Source: Sphingobium lignivorans
Lineage (GTDB): Bacteria > Pseudomonadota > Alphaproteobacteria > Sphingomonadales > Sphingomonadaceae
DNA length: 64,000 nucleotides
Reading direction: 5' to 3'
Assembly: GCF_014203955.1 (NCBI RefSeq)
Contig: NZ_JACHKA010000001.1
Coordinates: 2,697,001 to 2,761,000, forward strand
The stretch's first letter is position 1. Each line of letters starts with the position of its first letter. The notes under the pieces were generated by a model. It was not told where the DNA came from. It made no database searches and saw only the letters and a program-made list of their open reading frames with translations. The position numbers and the translations under genes are program-made. Shown in pieces: positions 1 to 8,636 of the stretch.

Positions 1-52
1 GAATGGCGTGCCGCGCGTGGCGAACTTCGGCTCGACTGAACGACCACGCGCC

Positions 53-90
53 AAAGGCCCGCCGTCCCGCTTCCGGGATGACGGGCCTTT
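53..90 (-). terminator. Rho-independent terminator of the Hsp20/HdeD operon
   Basis: The outer arms AAAGGCCCG and CGGGCCTTT pair and enclose a second complementary block (CGTCCCG with CGGGATG) around a short TTCC loop. The hairpin lies just beyond the stop of the HdeD-like gene, and the A-rich flank gives a T run on the minus strand. It may also work in the other direction for whatever lies left of the window. Confidence 0.7.
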
Positions 91-104
91 CTTTGGCGTC
101 CGCT

Positions 105-746
105 TCAGGCGGCGGCTTCGCTCCTGCCAGCCTCGCGCTTGCGTAGACGCAGGCCGAGCGCGATCAACACACACCCGGCGAACAACGCCCAGACGGCAAT
201 CATCGTCCCCACAGAGAGGATGGTCGCGACCGGGTGCAGCCAGAGGAACGCCCAGACACCCAGGCCAAGTAGGAACGACAGCGCTCCGGAGAGACCCAGC
301 AACCATTCGCCCTCGATCTCCTTGCGCAGCCGAATGGCGGCCGCGATCTCGAACGCGCCGGTCAGCAGCGCCCAGGCGATCACGGTGCCTAGCGTCACGA
401 GCGCATAGCTGACCACGGCGAGACCAGGCAGGATCACGAAGATCACGGTGCAGGCGATCCCAACCACGCCCCGGAGCAGCGCGCTCCACCAGCGCTTTTC
501 CTTGCGCGAAGCGCGCCGGATGCCGGCGATCAAAGACAGGATGCCGTCCGCGCCGGCATAGGCCGCGAACAGCAAGGTGAAGGCGAGCAGCGCATTCGCC
601 GGGAACAGGAATGCCGCGACGCTGAGCGCGAGCGCGAGCACGCCGCGCAAGATGAACCAGCCGGGATGACGGGTGGTCAGCACCGGCTCAGACGGGTTGT
701 CCCGCCCCGATTCCTGGAGCGGGAGAGTAGCGGATGATCCAGTCAT
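105..746 (-). CDS. HdeD family acid-resistance membrane protein (DUF308)
   Basis: This 213-residue inner-membrane protein has about six hydrophobic helices separated by short basic loops, as in the HdeD/DUF308 family, and a typical family length. The tail is charged (LRLRKREAGRSEAAA). HdeD proteins are linked to acid and general stress tolerance, but their biochemistry is not established. The start ATG overlaps the stop of the upstream NDUFS4-like gene in an ATGA, so translation is probably coupled. It is the last gene of the Hsp20 operon and is followed by a strong terminator. The family call rests on the hydrophobicity pattern and the LRGVLALALSVAAFLFP opening. Confidence 0.8.
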   Translation of the reverse strand: MTGSSATLPLQESGRDNPSEPVLTTRHPGWFILRGVLALALSVAAFLFPANALLAFTLLFAAYAGADGILSLIAGIRRASRKEKRWWSALLRGVVGIACTVIFVILPGLAVVSYALVTLGTVIAWALLTGAFEIAAAIRLRKEIEGEWLLGLSGALSFLLGLGVWAFLWLHPVATILSVGTMIAVWALFAGCVLIALGLRLRKREAGRSEAAA

Positions 747-1126
747 CTACTTCTCCCTTCACTATTGATATGACGTTGATTGTGATCCCCGGGCCAAGCC
801 CGCACCGTATAGGGCAATCCCTGGCGCATGCAGTATCCAACCGCCGCTTCCGCGTTGGGAAAGCGCAGTCCAACATGGACGAGAGGATCGCTGCCACCGG
901 TCCACCCGGTCAGCGGGTCGGCGAACGCCGGCGCCTTCTGCTCGAACCGCAGACGCCACTGGTCGCGCAGCTTGCGTGGCACGCGATCGCCGAGCAGCCG
1001 GATCGGCTCGATGATCGTGTGCGCGTCCGGTGGGAAAGTGCTTCCCCACGCCGGATGAGCGCCGCGATTGTCATTCGCCGCCGATTGCCGCGGTGCGTGA
1101 CCGTAACGGCACGGCCCGGGGCTCAC
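743..1126 (-). CDS. NDUFS4-like (ETC complex I subunit conserved region) protein
   Basis: The 127-residue product carries the block WRLRFEQKAPAFADPLTGWTG, then DPL.HV.L.FP..EAAV.Y and QGLPYTV. This is the signature of the NDUFS4/ETC_C1 family, the accessory 18-kDa subunit of respiratory complex I. No ATG fits. The chosen GTG lies 14 bases past the stop of the upstream Hsp20 gene, and the conserved part begins about 40 residues in. True complex I NDUFS4 homologues are usually shorter before the core and lie elsewhere in the genome. A paralogue inside a heat-shock operon may instead protect or repair complex I under stress, which is an inference. The start remains uncertain. Confidence 0.65.
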   Translation of the reverse strand: MSPGPCRYGHAPRQSAANDNRGAHPAWGSTFPPDAHTIIEPIRLLGDRVPRKLRDQWRLRFEQKAPAFADPLTGWTGGSDPLVHVGLRFPNAEAAVGYCMRQGLPYTVRAWPGDHNQRHINSEGRSR

Positions 1127-1142
1127 GCCCCGGACCGACGGA

Positions 1143-1664
1143 TCAAGCCGCTTTCGCGTTGACCGGGATGCGCCGGACATTTTCATTCGCCTCCGCGGAG
1201 CGGGGCAGCGTGACGGTGAGCACACCGCTCCGGAAGCTTGCCTGCGCCTTGTCGCGTTCGATCCCGCGCGGCAGGCCGATGCGTCGCTCGAAACGGCCGT
1301 AGCTGCGCTCCGAATAGCCGCGTTTCTTGTCCTCGACCTCGGCCCGCTTCTCGCCGCGCAGCGTGAGCACGCCGTCCTCCACCAGGATATCGATGTCCTT
1401 CTCGTCGAGGCCTGGCAGTTCCGCGGTGATGCGGATTTCGGTGTCGTTCTCGTCCAGCTCCACCTGCGGCCAGCTCGCCGTGCGGCCCAAGCCGGCGAAA
1501 GCGGGCACGCCAAAGCCACGAAAAACGTCGTCGAACAGCCTGTTCACCTCACGATGGAGCGAGAGCAGGGGATGGGACTCCAACGCCGCTTCCCGCTCGG
1601 GTTCGACCGTCGCGGGCAGCCGGTTCTCCTGCCGGCTCCAGGGAATCAGATCACGCAATGCCAT
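1143..1664 (-). CDS. Hsp20/alpha-crystallin small heat-shock protein (class C type)
   Basis: The 173-residue protein has a long N-terminal arm (PWSRQENRLPATVEPE), the helix LHREVNRLFDDVFRGF, then the alpha-crystallin domain from about residue 65 (VELDENDTEIRITAELPGLDEKDI) ending in GVLTVTLP, as in Hsp20 proteins. It is an ATP-independent holdase that binds unfolding proteins. An upstream ATG gives MTI-MAL, but AGGAGA sits eight bases before the second ATG and directly abuts the first, so the second was chosen. It is the second gene of the operon, 86 bases after the other Hsp20. It lacks a clear C-terminal I-x-I/V motif, although RRIPV may serve. Confidence 0.9.
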   Translation of the reverse strand: MALRDLIPWSRQENRLPATVEPEREAALESHPLLSLHREVNRLFDDVFRGFGVPAFAGLGRTASWPQVELDENDTEIRITAELPGLDEKDIDILVEDGVLTLRGEKRAEVEDKKRGYSERSYGRFERRIGLPRGIERDKAQASFRSGVLTVTLPRSAEANENVRRIPVNAKAA

Positions 1665-1750
1665 GATAGTCATCTCCTTTTCTGGCTGGAATTGGCATGA
1701 CCCGCCGGCCCACCCGAAGGCAGCGCCGGCAAGTCACTTTTGTTTATGGA

Positions 1751-2230
1751 TCAGGCCGCTTCGAGCGCCTTTTCCTTCGGCGCCTCGATCCGCTCGCCAG
1801 CGGGCTTCGCCCTGCCAATCTCGATGCGGCGCGGCTTCATCGCCTCGGGAACCACCCGCTTCAGCGCGATGCTGAGCAGGCCGTTGTCGAAGCTGGCCTC
1901 ACCCACCTCGATATGGTCGGCAAGCTGGAAGCGCCGCTCGAACGCGCGCGTCGCGATGCCACGGTGCAGATATTCGCCCTTGCCGTCCTCATCGGCGCGC
2001 TTGCCGGTGACGGTGAGCTGATTCTGCTGGGCCACCACCTCGATTTCGTCAGGGCGGAAGCCAGCTACCGCAAGCGTGATACGATAGCTGTCCTCGCCTT
2101 CCTTCACGATGTCGAAGGGCGGATAGCCATCGGCTGCGTCGCCGCGCATGCCGGTCTCGAGCAAATCGAACAGACGATCGAAGCCGACCGTGGAACGCCG
2201 ATAGGGCGTGAAGTCAAAGTTGGTTCTCAT
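1751..2230 (-). CDS. Hsp20 small heat-shock protein (IbpA-like)
   Basis: The 159-residue protein begins MRTNFDFTPYRRSTVGFDRLFDLLE, the class A (IbpA-type) opening of alpha- and gammaproteobacterial Hsp20s. The alpha-crystallin domain follows (YRITLAVAGFRPDEIEVVAQQNQL), then a region ending NGLLSIALKR and the C-terminal RRIEIG motif used for oligomer contacts. A longer open frame exists upstream, but AGGAGG eight bases before this ATG fixes the start. It is the first gene of a four-gene operon (Hsp20, Hsp20, NDUFS4-like, HdeD-like). A possible RNA thermometer overlaps its ribosome-binding site. Confidence 0.93.
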   Translation of the reverse strand: MRTNFDFTPYRRSTVGFDRLFDLLETGMRGDAADGYPPFDIVKEGEDSYRITLAVAGFRPDEIEVVAQQNQLTVTGKRADEDGKGEYLHRGIATRAFERRFQLADHIEVGEASFDNGLLSIALKRVVPEAMKPRRIEIGRAKPAGERIEAPKEKALEAA

Positions 2231-2265
2231 CTCCAAATCCTCCTGAAAGCGATCTGGGCATGAGC
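2231..2265 (-). promoter_or_regulatory. Possible ROSE-like RNA thermometer at the Hsp20 start
   Basis: In the mRNA, UCGCU lies three bases before the Shine-Dalgarno AGGAGG. UYGCU pairing with AGGA around a bulged G is the hallmark of ROSE elements in the 5' leaders of alphaproteobacterial small heat-shock genes. The rest of the leader was not folded, so this is a motif-level call. Confidence 0.4.
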
Positions 2266-2335
2266 TGCGCCGGAAAAAGGAGAGCCGACGCCCTCTATGT
2301 CCCACCGGACCCGAACACGGCGCCCGGCAAGCAGG

Positions 2336-2363
2336 AGTTAGAAAGCATTTTTTTCGTTTCAAG
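2336..2363 (-). promoter_or_regulatory. Possible RpoH (sigma-32) promoter
   Basis: On the minus strand a perfect CTTGAAA -35 element is followed after 13 bases by TTCTAACT, a weak match to the heat-shock -10. It would give a leader of about 100 bases before the first Hsp20 gene, which suits a ROSE thermometer. Confidence 0.4.
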
Positions 2364-2573
2364 ACCTGTATCGGTAGGCACGTCGACCTCAAGTCAGCCA
2401 ACCTGGATTCCAACGTCCTTTCCAGCAAATCCGGCCGTATTGATCGCTAGACGCTGAACGCCGTCCATTGCAGACGAGGCAGCGCTCGCCGCAGTAGCCG
2501 TCGTTCAACGCCCCGAATTGCCTCGCCGTAAGCGGCCCTTCATTCAAGCTAAATTCGGCGACTAGGAACGACT

Positions 2574-4151
2574 TCAGCCGCCCTGACCGGGGGTGGCCAT
2601 TTTTGCGCCTACTACATCCCACCAAGGCAGAACCTCGCCGAGATTTGCCTCGAATGGATAGGGTCGCGGTTCCACCTCGTCGCGATTGACGATTTCTGCA
2701 TGGAGTTCCGCGAGCCGCCACCCCTTGCGGCCGTTCTGGGTGGACAGTTCCAGTGCGGCCCAAAAGTCGGCTTCACCCGCCTTGTTCAGCGTATCTTCTA
2801 GACTCGTGATCGGGCAGAAGAAGATCGGTCTCTTGTCTTCCGGCAGGATGTTCGGATCTCGCTCCGCCGCCATTTCCTCGGCCCTGCGCACGATGTCGTC
2901 GATAAGGCTGTTCGCCATGACCAGCCAATCGTCAAGCGTGAGCACCATCCCCATGGCATCGCCGCGGACAGGCCTGCCGCTGATCTTACGCCGGCAATGA
3001 GAAAAATACCGCCAGATTTGGAAGACCGCTTTGACGAGATCCCCATAGCCGGGCACTTCGAGCGGGTCATCCGCAAACCGCGCATTGTGGGAAAGGCGCG
3101 TTGCCTTGCATTCGATGGCAAGCCGCACTCCGTCCGGCTCACACCAGAGAATATCCGGACTTTTGAATCCTCCTTGAGGCGTTTGATAATCATGCTCCGC
3201 TTCCCACTGGATGCTGGGCAACATCGCGCGAAGGAAAGCGAGACCATATTCCTCGAAACGGACGCCATATTCCTGGCGCACGTTCCAGCCGCCATCCACC
3301 ACATCGTAGAATATGCCCGAAGTAACCCGTTCAACGACAAGTTGTGAGAGTGGCGAACGGATACGTTCGCCTTCTTCGCCGAACGCAATGCAGGGATATT
3401 GGCGCAGGAGACTAGGCCTATGGGCGACCGGTCCGGGACTTATCTTCATCTTGGCTGTCTTCGAGCGCATTTCATGCATCGGCAAACTCATCAGATCGAG
3501 GCCGCGCCGGACAATCTCATTGGGTAGATCAAGATCGGGAAGTGACATTGTGCGGGCTGCGATTGGCCGAGCAACGGATTGAGCATGAAGGACAAAGCCG
3601 AGAAGCGAGAATTGATTTACGGTCAAACCATGCTTGTGCTCGAAATGCGCCGAACAAGCGCCCTGTCCGTAAATAAACGCCGAACGGTAGAACTGGGGCT
3701 TGTTGAACCATCCGCGCTGCCATTCGAACTGTCTTGCCGCGATGCGCGGCATCTCGTCGAGAATATTGCCGTTGCGAACCCAGCGGCCCGCTTCGGCGTT
3801 CTCCAGTTTGCGTAGCTTGTTGATGACTTCGGCCAGCGCCTTGTACTGCTTGCAGTCGAGCTGATGAAACGGGCCGCGGCTAGGCGCCTTGCGTCTCGGG
3901 GTTCGGAGCAGCTCATTGAGCACCGTCTCGAGTTCCCACTTGTAGATGAAGTGTTGGTCGGCGATCGTGCTTGTGACGGCAGCCTGCGGCACACCCGCTA
4001 CATAAGGGAGCCCGGCTTTGGGATTCTCCCCTTGAATCAGGTTGAAAGCCCAGACGAGTTGGACAAACATCTCATCGTCCGCCGAACCCAGCAGCCAGAC
4101 CAGTCGCTTGCGATACATCGCACTCAGCGCCTGCTTGCGCATTCTCTTCAC
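2574..4151 (-). CDS. Putative PD-(D/E)xK nuclease-like protein of unknown family
   Basis: I do not recognise the family of this 525-residue soluble protein. In the C-terminal half, Asp333 (in SPDILW) and Glu347-x-Lys349 (in LAIECKA) have the spacing and surrounding strands of a PD-(D/E)xK nuclease core, in the form seen in restriction-type and Holliday-resolvase-fold enzymes. The first 250 residues are basic and rich in Trp, Phe and Tyr, perhaps a substrate-binding part. Translation probably starts at GTG (AGGG eight bases upstream). The gene is divergent from the two nuclease-ATPase genes across 343 bases, which suggests shared control. It could belong to the same defence block or be a stand-alone effector. 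Confidence 0.6.
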   Translation of the reverse strand: MKRMRKQALSAMYRKRLVWLLGSADDEMFVQLVWAFNLIQGENPKAGLPYVAGVPQAAVTSTIADQHFIYKWELETVLNELLRTPRRKAPSRGPFHQLDCKQYKALAEVINKLRKLENAEAGRWVRNGNILDEMPRIAARQFEWQRGWFNKPQFYRSAFIYGQGACSAHFEHKHGLTVNQFSLLGFVLHAQSVARPIAARTMSLPDLDLPNEIVRRGLDLMSLPMHEMRSKTAKMKISPGPVAHRPSLLRQYPCIAFGEEGERIRSPLSQLVVERVTSGIFYDVVDGGWNVRQEYGVRFEEYGLAFLRAMLPSIQWEAEHDYQTPQGGFKSPDILWCEPDGVRLAIECKATRLSHNARFADDPLEVPGYGDLVKAVFQIWRYFSHCRRKISGRPVRGDAMGMVLTLDDWLVMANSLIDDIVRRAEEMAAERDPNILPEDKRPIFFCPITSLEDTLNKAGEADFWAALELSTQNGRKGWRLAELHAEIVNRDEVEPRPYPFEANLGEVLPWWDVVGAKMATPGQGG

Positions 4152-4494
4152 GTCTGATGCCCTAACGAAGCTCGCATTCCCATCGTCGCGGTATACAAAT
4201 CAATTATCGATGCGATTCCAGTTAAAGCTCTGGACAATGTATTGGCGAGACATGACGATGCCAGTCTCCCCTGCCTTTTTCATGCCTGTGGATAGATGGA
4301 ATCTCGCCGAAATTGGGGACATTCGACTGGCCAAAATGGTTCCTGAAACCTGCCCTTAGTTCATCCGACTGGCGTAAGGTGGAGAACAATCGGACTTGGG
4401 CCGTATCCCTGCTGGCGAGTTTTCGGTGCATTAGGCGCAAAGCGGTCATTCGTTATGAATGCGCTACACCGATTGAGCAGCTAAGACTGGGTCA
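4152..4494. other. Divergent intergenic region
   Basis: This stretch separates the PD-(D/E)xK gene from the first nuclease-ATPase gene and must hold both promoters. I see no LexA box, no long inverted repeat and no convincing small gene. The base composition is visibly more AT-rich near 4190-4220 than in the flanking genes. Confidence 0.5.
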
Positions 4495-7400
4495 ATGGCC
4501 GACACCATCCTCATCGATCCAGAACTATGGGCATCAACCCGCGCGGGTGCTCGCGCGGGCCGTGGCTTTCGTTACCAGGACGTCGCAACCGCACTACTCG
4601 CAGTGCAATCATGGTCGGGTGCCGAGTGGACGTCGGTCATCCCAGAAGGCGTCGACGACGCTACCCTGCACGGGCCGGCTCGCGAGTTAAGGGTTCAGGC
4701 GAAGTCACGTCACGATCCGCGCGGCATGTTCAGTACCGTCGAGGTGGCTGCCCACATTGCGAAGTCTGTTGCCGATGTCTCGGCCCAAGACTTGTTGGCT
4801 GGCCGCGTCGGGCTGGTGCTGCTTCTCGAGCGGCCGGTGGATGGAATCGAGGCTACCGGGCTCGATGCAACGCTGGGTGACGATTCGGGCGCGGCTGCCG
4901 CCTTGAGTGAGCACCTGACTGAGGTTGCGAATGCCCTTGGCATTTCCGCTACCGATATAATGGCAGCCACCCATCTGCTTGTTGTGCCGGAGCCCGCCGA
5001 TGCCATCGTCGATCTCGTCGTTAGCCGAGCTGACTGCGTGCCGGCGGCGGGACGCCTTGTAGCCGATCGGCTTCGCCAGCGAGTTGGTGCGCTTGCCGAC
5101 GCCAATTATCGCGCCGCGGCTGCTTCACCCGCACTCCTGAACTCGAACGATGTTCAAGCGGTCGTCGACGATGTACTAGCCCTGGTCGATCGCGACTCCG
5201 TGTTGTCTGCGATTTCGATCGGCCTGTGCGAACCGGTTTCCTTCGCTCCGCTAGAGTCGCCTGGTTTCTTCGACGGCGTCGATGTTGTTCCTGGGCACGT
5301 CGGGGCTGGACTGGTGCTCGATAGACCGGAAGTGATCGCCGAGGTCTCGCGCGCATTGCAACGGCGAAGAAGCGCTCTCGTGGCGGGACCATCGGGCAGC
5401 GGAAAGTCAGCCTGCGCATGGCTAGCCGCCCACGACAGCCGTCACGCAGTTCGCTGGTATCGCGTTCGACGCGCCCCTCCCGACCAGGCTCATCTTCTTC
5501 TCGATCTCGCAAAGGCGATCGAAGCCTCTGCGGACCGCCCGGTAGGGTTCGTATTCGACGATCTAGGTCGCGACCTTGCCGGTGGCTGGGATGCCTTTCA
5601 ACGCGCAGCCGACGGCCAACCCGGCATCCTGATGCTTGGTACGGTGCGGGAAGAAGATCTGTACCTCATCAACGATCTGGCCGGCACGCCGCTCGTTCGA
5701 CCGACGCTCGACGAAGGGCTCGCACAAAGGATATGGACCGCGCTGCGTGCCGAGCGCGACCTCGCATTCGTGTCTTGGCGCGAACCGTATGAGCGCTCGC
5801 TCGGCCTCATGCTCGAATATGTGCACCTCCTTACAAGCGGAAACCGGCTGCAGGATACGCTGGATGCACAGGTGCGACGACGCGTGCGTGAGGCGCGCGA
5901 TGCCGAGTTGAACGTGCTTGCCGCCGTGGTGGAAGGTGCCCGTTTAGGCGGATCAATCGACGCGAAGCTGCTGCGCGACCGTCTCGGCCTATCTGCCGGT
6001 GACTTCGATCGCGCGCTGATGCGCTTGGTCGACGAACACGCGATCAGAGTGGTGGGTGATGGCACCCTGACCGGGCTTCACGAAATTCGTTCTGCCGGCC
6101 TGCACGATGCGCTGGCGCGGATGACGACCCGGTCGCGGGGAGATGCGCTCGACGACTTGATCGCGATGCTATCCCCTCGCTCGTTCGCGGTGGTATTGCC
6201 ACGGCTGCTTGCGGACGGCGGCTTCACCGACGGTGCCTTGCTCGACGCGGTCGCAACGCGCGCACCGTCGCTCTCGGCTCCCGACATCGCATCACTGGCC
6301 TACGGACTTGGCCTGGCGAACTGCGATCGGGTCGCCGAACGTTGGCTTGTCATCGCTGGGGAGGAAGGCCTTGAGCCAAAGCAGGCGTCGCTACCGCTGA
6401 GCCTCGCCATCGCGGAGACCACGATCGATGTTCCACCATTCGCGAAGATCAACGCGGCGATCAATCGGCGCAACGAGCTGGTCATGCCCGACCTTCGAGC
6501 GGGCCTTTTGGACCGAACGGGCGGGTTGCGCTGGCTCAATCCAGGCTTGACGGACTATCACGACCTAGCCGCCTCGTTCGCGCCCATTCCGTTTCTCGAT
6601 CCCGAACCGCCATTCGAACTGCTGCCCGACCTGGGTACGAGCGATCCCACGCTCGACGAGATCCTCGACTTGCTTTCGACGACGCGGACTTTCGGCGGTG
6701 GTCGAGCGGAACGCGTCGTCGACCTGTTCGGCGGCACCGAAGCGCTGCTGGAGCGCATCCACATGGAGAAGTCGTGGATAATGCGCCCGGTGCTCCGCAA
6801 CGAACCCGAAGGTCTCGCTGTCGTGTCGGACGTGCGCTATGTCGATCCGGTCGTGCAGGGCGAGCCAAACGACGTTGTCGTCACGCATTGCGGCCATCTC
6901 ATCGCCGCTGCGCCATTCGCGGACCTCGCGGTTTCCACCCTTGTCGGCTGGGATGGCCGACCAGCGGGGCTTGCGAATTTTCCGGTGGCGGCAAAGCGCA
7001 TCCCGCGCGAGAGCCTTCCGTCGCCGGTGTCGGTCGCGTGGAACCGGGCAATTTTAAGGGCCGTGCAGCGGCGCCATGCCAGCGCGACCGAAAGTGGGCG
7101 CGCGAACGCGCTCTCCGTCGCAATCGCCGAACTCGGCGACCTGCTTTCCGACGCTGCCGAATTGCATTGCCGAGGCGCCGCCGCGGGCAAGCCGGCCGAG
7201 CTCATGGTCGCAGTGCGCACCCTGCTTAACTCGTTCATTGAGGCCGGCGGCACCGATCTTGGCGGCCAATCTGCGCGCGATCCCGGGGCGGCAGACATGA
7301 ATGACGAACTTCATTCGTTCGTGACGTCCGTCACCGACCTCGTGCGCGAATTAGGGGCCGGGGACATTGAGCGCCCGCTCATCAAGGCCGCCGACGTGGC

Positions 7401-8415
7401 ACGGCTGAGAGCCACGGCGAGAACGATCAGAAGTGCGCCCGACTGGCGTTGGCTCGAGGAGCCACCGCATGAAGCGCTCGACCGATTGGCGGGCATTTTC
7501 GACGATCTCGATGCCGTGCTCGGCTTGGCCCATGGCGACCGTAACGCTTGGCGCCAACTGCGGCTCCATGCTGAGCGTAGCAGTCGCAAGAACCGGACGC
7601 TGCCACGCTTTGCTGCCGACGCCAGGCGGATCACCGAGGCAAGTTCCGAGCGTGTAGCATTGGCAATTCGCGACGCGCTCTCGGCGGATGGACGCACGGC
7701 CCGGGTCGTGAGGCGACCCGCAGACCCTGATGCCCTGGCATGGCCCCGCGTCGAATATCTCGCACTCGTGACCGTCGACAGCCTCGCCACGTTCATGGCT
7801 GAAGTCGACATCTTGACCGCCACCTGTCGCGCCGCCGCCAGCGGACATCCGATCTACATCGCACCCGTGCGTGAAGGCATGGTTGTCGCAATGCTGGCCG
7901 GCTTGGCCGCAAGCGTTGACGAAAGCTCGATTGGTTCGGTGTTCCCGTCAGGGTTTGTCACCGACACGTCCTTCGACCGCTGGATCCCACATTTGCCACT
8001 GCCCTTGCTTCAAGAACGCTCGTCCGCTGCGTTCCATGAGGTCACAGCGACTGCTGTTCAGCTGTCGTCGGTCATGGCCAACGCCGACCGACCGCCGAAC
8101 GAGAAAGAGATGGTTTATGCGCAGGGGCTTGTTGATCGGATGCGCGCCCGAGCCGCAGAACTTGGCGCCCTGCGCGACGCCGAGCCGGACGAGGATCTTA
8201 TGCTCGCGTCCGAATATGTGATCAATCTGCTGCAGCGCCTGCAGCGAGAACTCGACGGTGTCGAGGACGGAGAAACCATTGCTGCAGAGACCGCCCGCCT
8301 TGCTTTTGGCGAGGCGACGGAAGCCAGCTTGCGCGGACCGATCATCCGGATCGGCTTGGTCGAGCGTGACATCCTCGCTTCGGCGCAGACGAATCTATCG
8401 GGCGAGGCACCGTAA
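4495..8415 (+). CDS. Nuclease-STAND-like ATPase fusion, putative antiviral protein
   Basis: This is a giant (1306-residue) three-part protein. Residues 20-75 resemble a DUF4297/Cap4-type PD-(D/E)xK nuclease: GFRYQD, then Glu51, Asp54/Asp55 and Gln68-x-Lys70. A P-loop ATPase follows, with Walker A GPSGSGKS at 298-305 and Walker B VGFVFDDLG with Asp355/Asp356, and an alpha-helical region typical of STAND ATPases. The C-terminal 700 residues are helical and have no motif I recognise; in STAND proteins this part senses the ligand. Avs-type antiviral proteins have this nuclease-ATPase-sensor plan, so a phage-defence role is an inference from architecture. A second gene with the same plan lies 221 bases downstream on the same strand. 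Confidence 0.65.
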   Translation: MADTILIDPELWASTRAGARAGRGFRYQDVATALLAVQSWSGAEWTSVIPEGVDDATLHGPARELRVQAKSRHDPRGMFSTVEVAAHIAKSVADVSAQDLLAGRVGLVLLLERPVDGIEATGLDATLGDDSGAAAALSEHLTEVANALGISATDIMAATHLLVVPEPADAIVDLVVSRADCVPAAGRLVADRLRQRVGALADANYRAAAASPALLNSNDVQAVVDDVLALVDRDSVLSAISIGLCEPVSFAPLESPGFFDGVDVVPGHVGAGLVLDRPEVIAEVSRALQRRRSALVAGPSGSGKSACAWLAAHDSRHAVRWYRVRRAPPDQAHLLLDLAKAIEASADRPVGFVFDDLGRDLAGGWDAFQRAADGQPGILMLGTVREEDLYLINDLAGTPLVRPTLDEGLAQRIWTALRAERDLAFVSWREPYERSLGLMLEYVHLLTSGNRLQDTLDAQVRRRVREARDAELNVLAAVVEGARLGGSIDAKLLRDRLGLSAGDFDRALMRLVDEHAIRVVGDGTLTGLHEIRSAGLHDALARMTTRSRGDALDDLIAMLSPRSFAVVLPRLLADGGFTDGALLDAVATRAPSLSAPDIASLAYGLGLANCDRVAERWLVIAGEEGLEPKQASLPLSLAIAETTIDVPPFAKINAAINRRNELVMPDLRAGLLDRTGGLRWLNPGLTDYHDLAASFAPIPFLDPEPPFELLPDLGTSDPTLDEILDLLSTTRTFGGGRAERVVDLFGGTEALLERIHMEKSWIMRPVLRNEPEGLAVVSDVRYVDPVVQGEPNDVVVTHCGHLIAAAPFADLAVSTLVGWDGRPAGLANFPVAAKRIPRESLPSPVSVAWNRAILRAVQRRHASATESGRANALSVAIAELGDLLSDAAELHCRGAAAGKPAELMVAVRTLLNSFIEAGGTDLGGQSARDPGAADMNDELHSFVTSVTDLVRELGAGDIERPLIKAADVARLRATARTIRSAPDWRWLEEPPHEALDRLAGIFDDLDAVLGLAHGDRNAWRQLRLHAERSSRKNRTLPRFAADARRITEASSERVALAIRDALSADGRTARVVRRPADPDALAWPRVEYLALVTVDSLATFMAEVDILTATCRAAASGHPIYIAPVREGMVVAMLAGLAASVDESSIGSVFPSGFVTDTSFDRWIPHLPLPLLQERSSAAFHEVTATAVQLSSVMANADRPPNEKEMVYAQGLVDRMRARAAELGALRDAEPDEDLMLASEYVINLLQRLQRELDGVEDGETIAAETARLAFGEATEASLRGPIIRIGLVERDILASAQTNLSGEAP

Positions 8416-8636
8416 GCTCTCCAACGCTCGGAGAAGAAGGCGACAATTAGTGCGTGCCCTGATCCGCGAAATCCGCTGCAGAATTTCTAAAGGCCAGGCA
8501 GAGAACCGATTGAAGCAAGACCTCCAGCATGCCCCGAACACTTCACGGCTTGCGCGATAGAACGCGGCATGGCCTTTTAGCAAAGCATGCCGATGCCCGT
8601 CTTCCTTCCCGCTATCTCCGCTCGAGGAAAGACACG

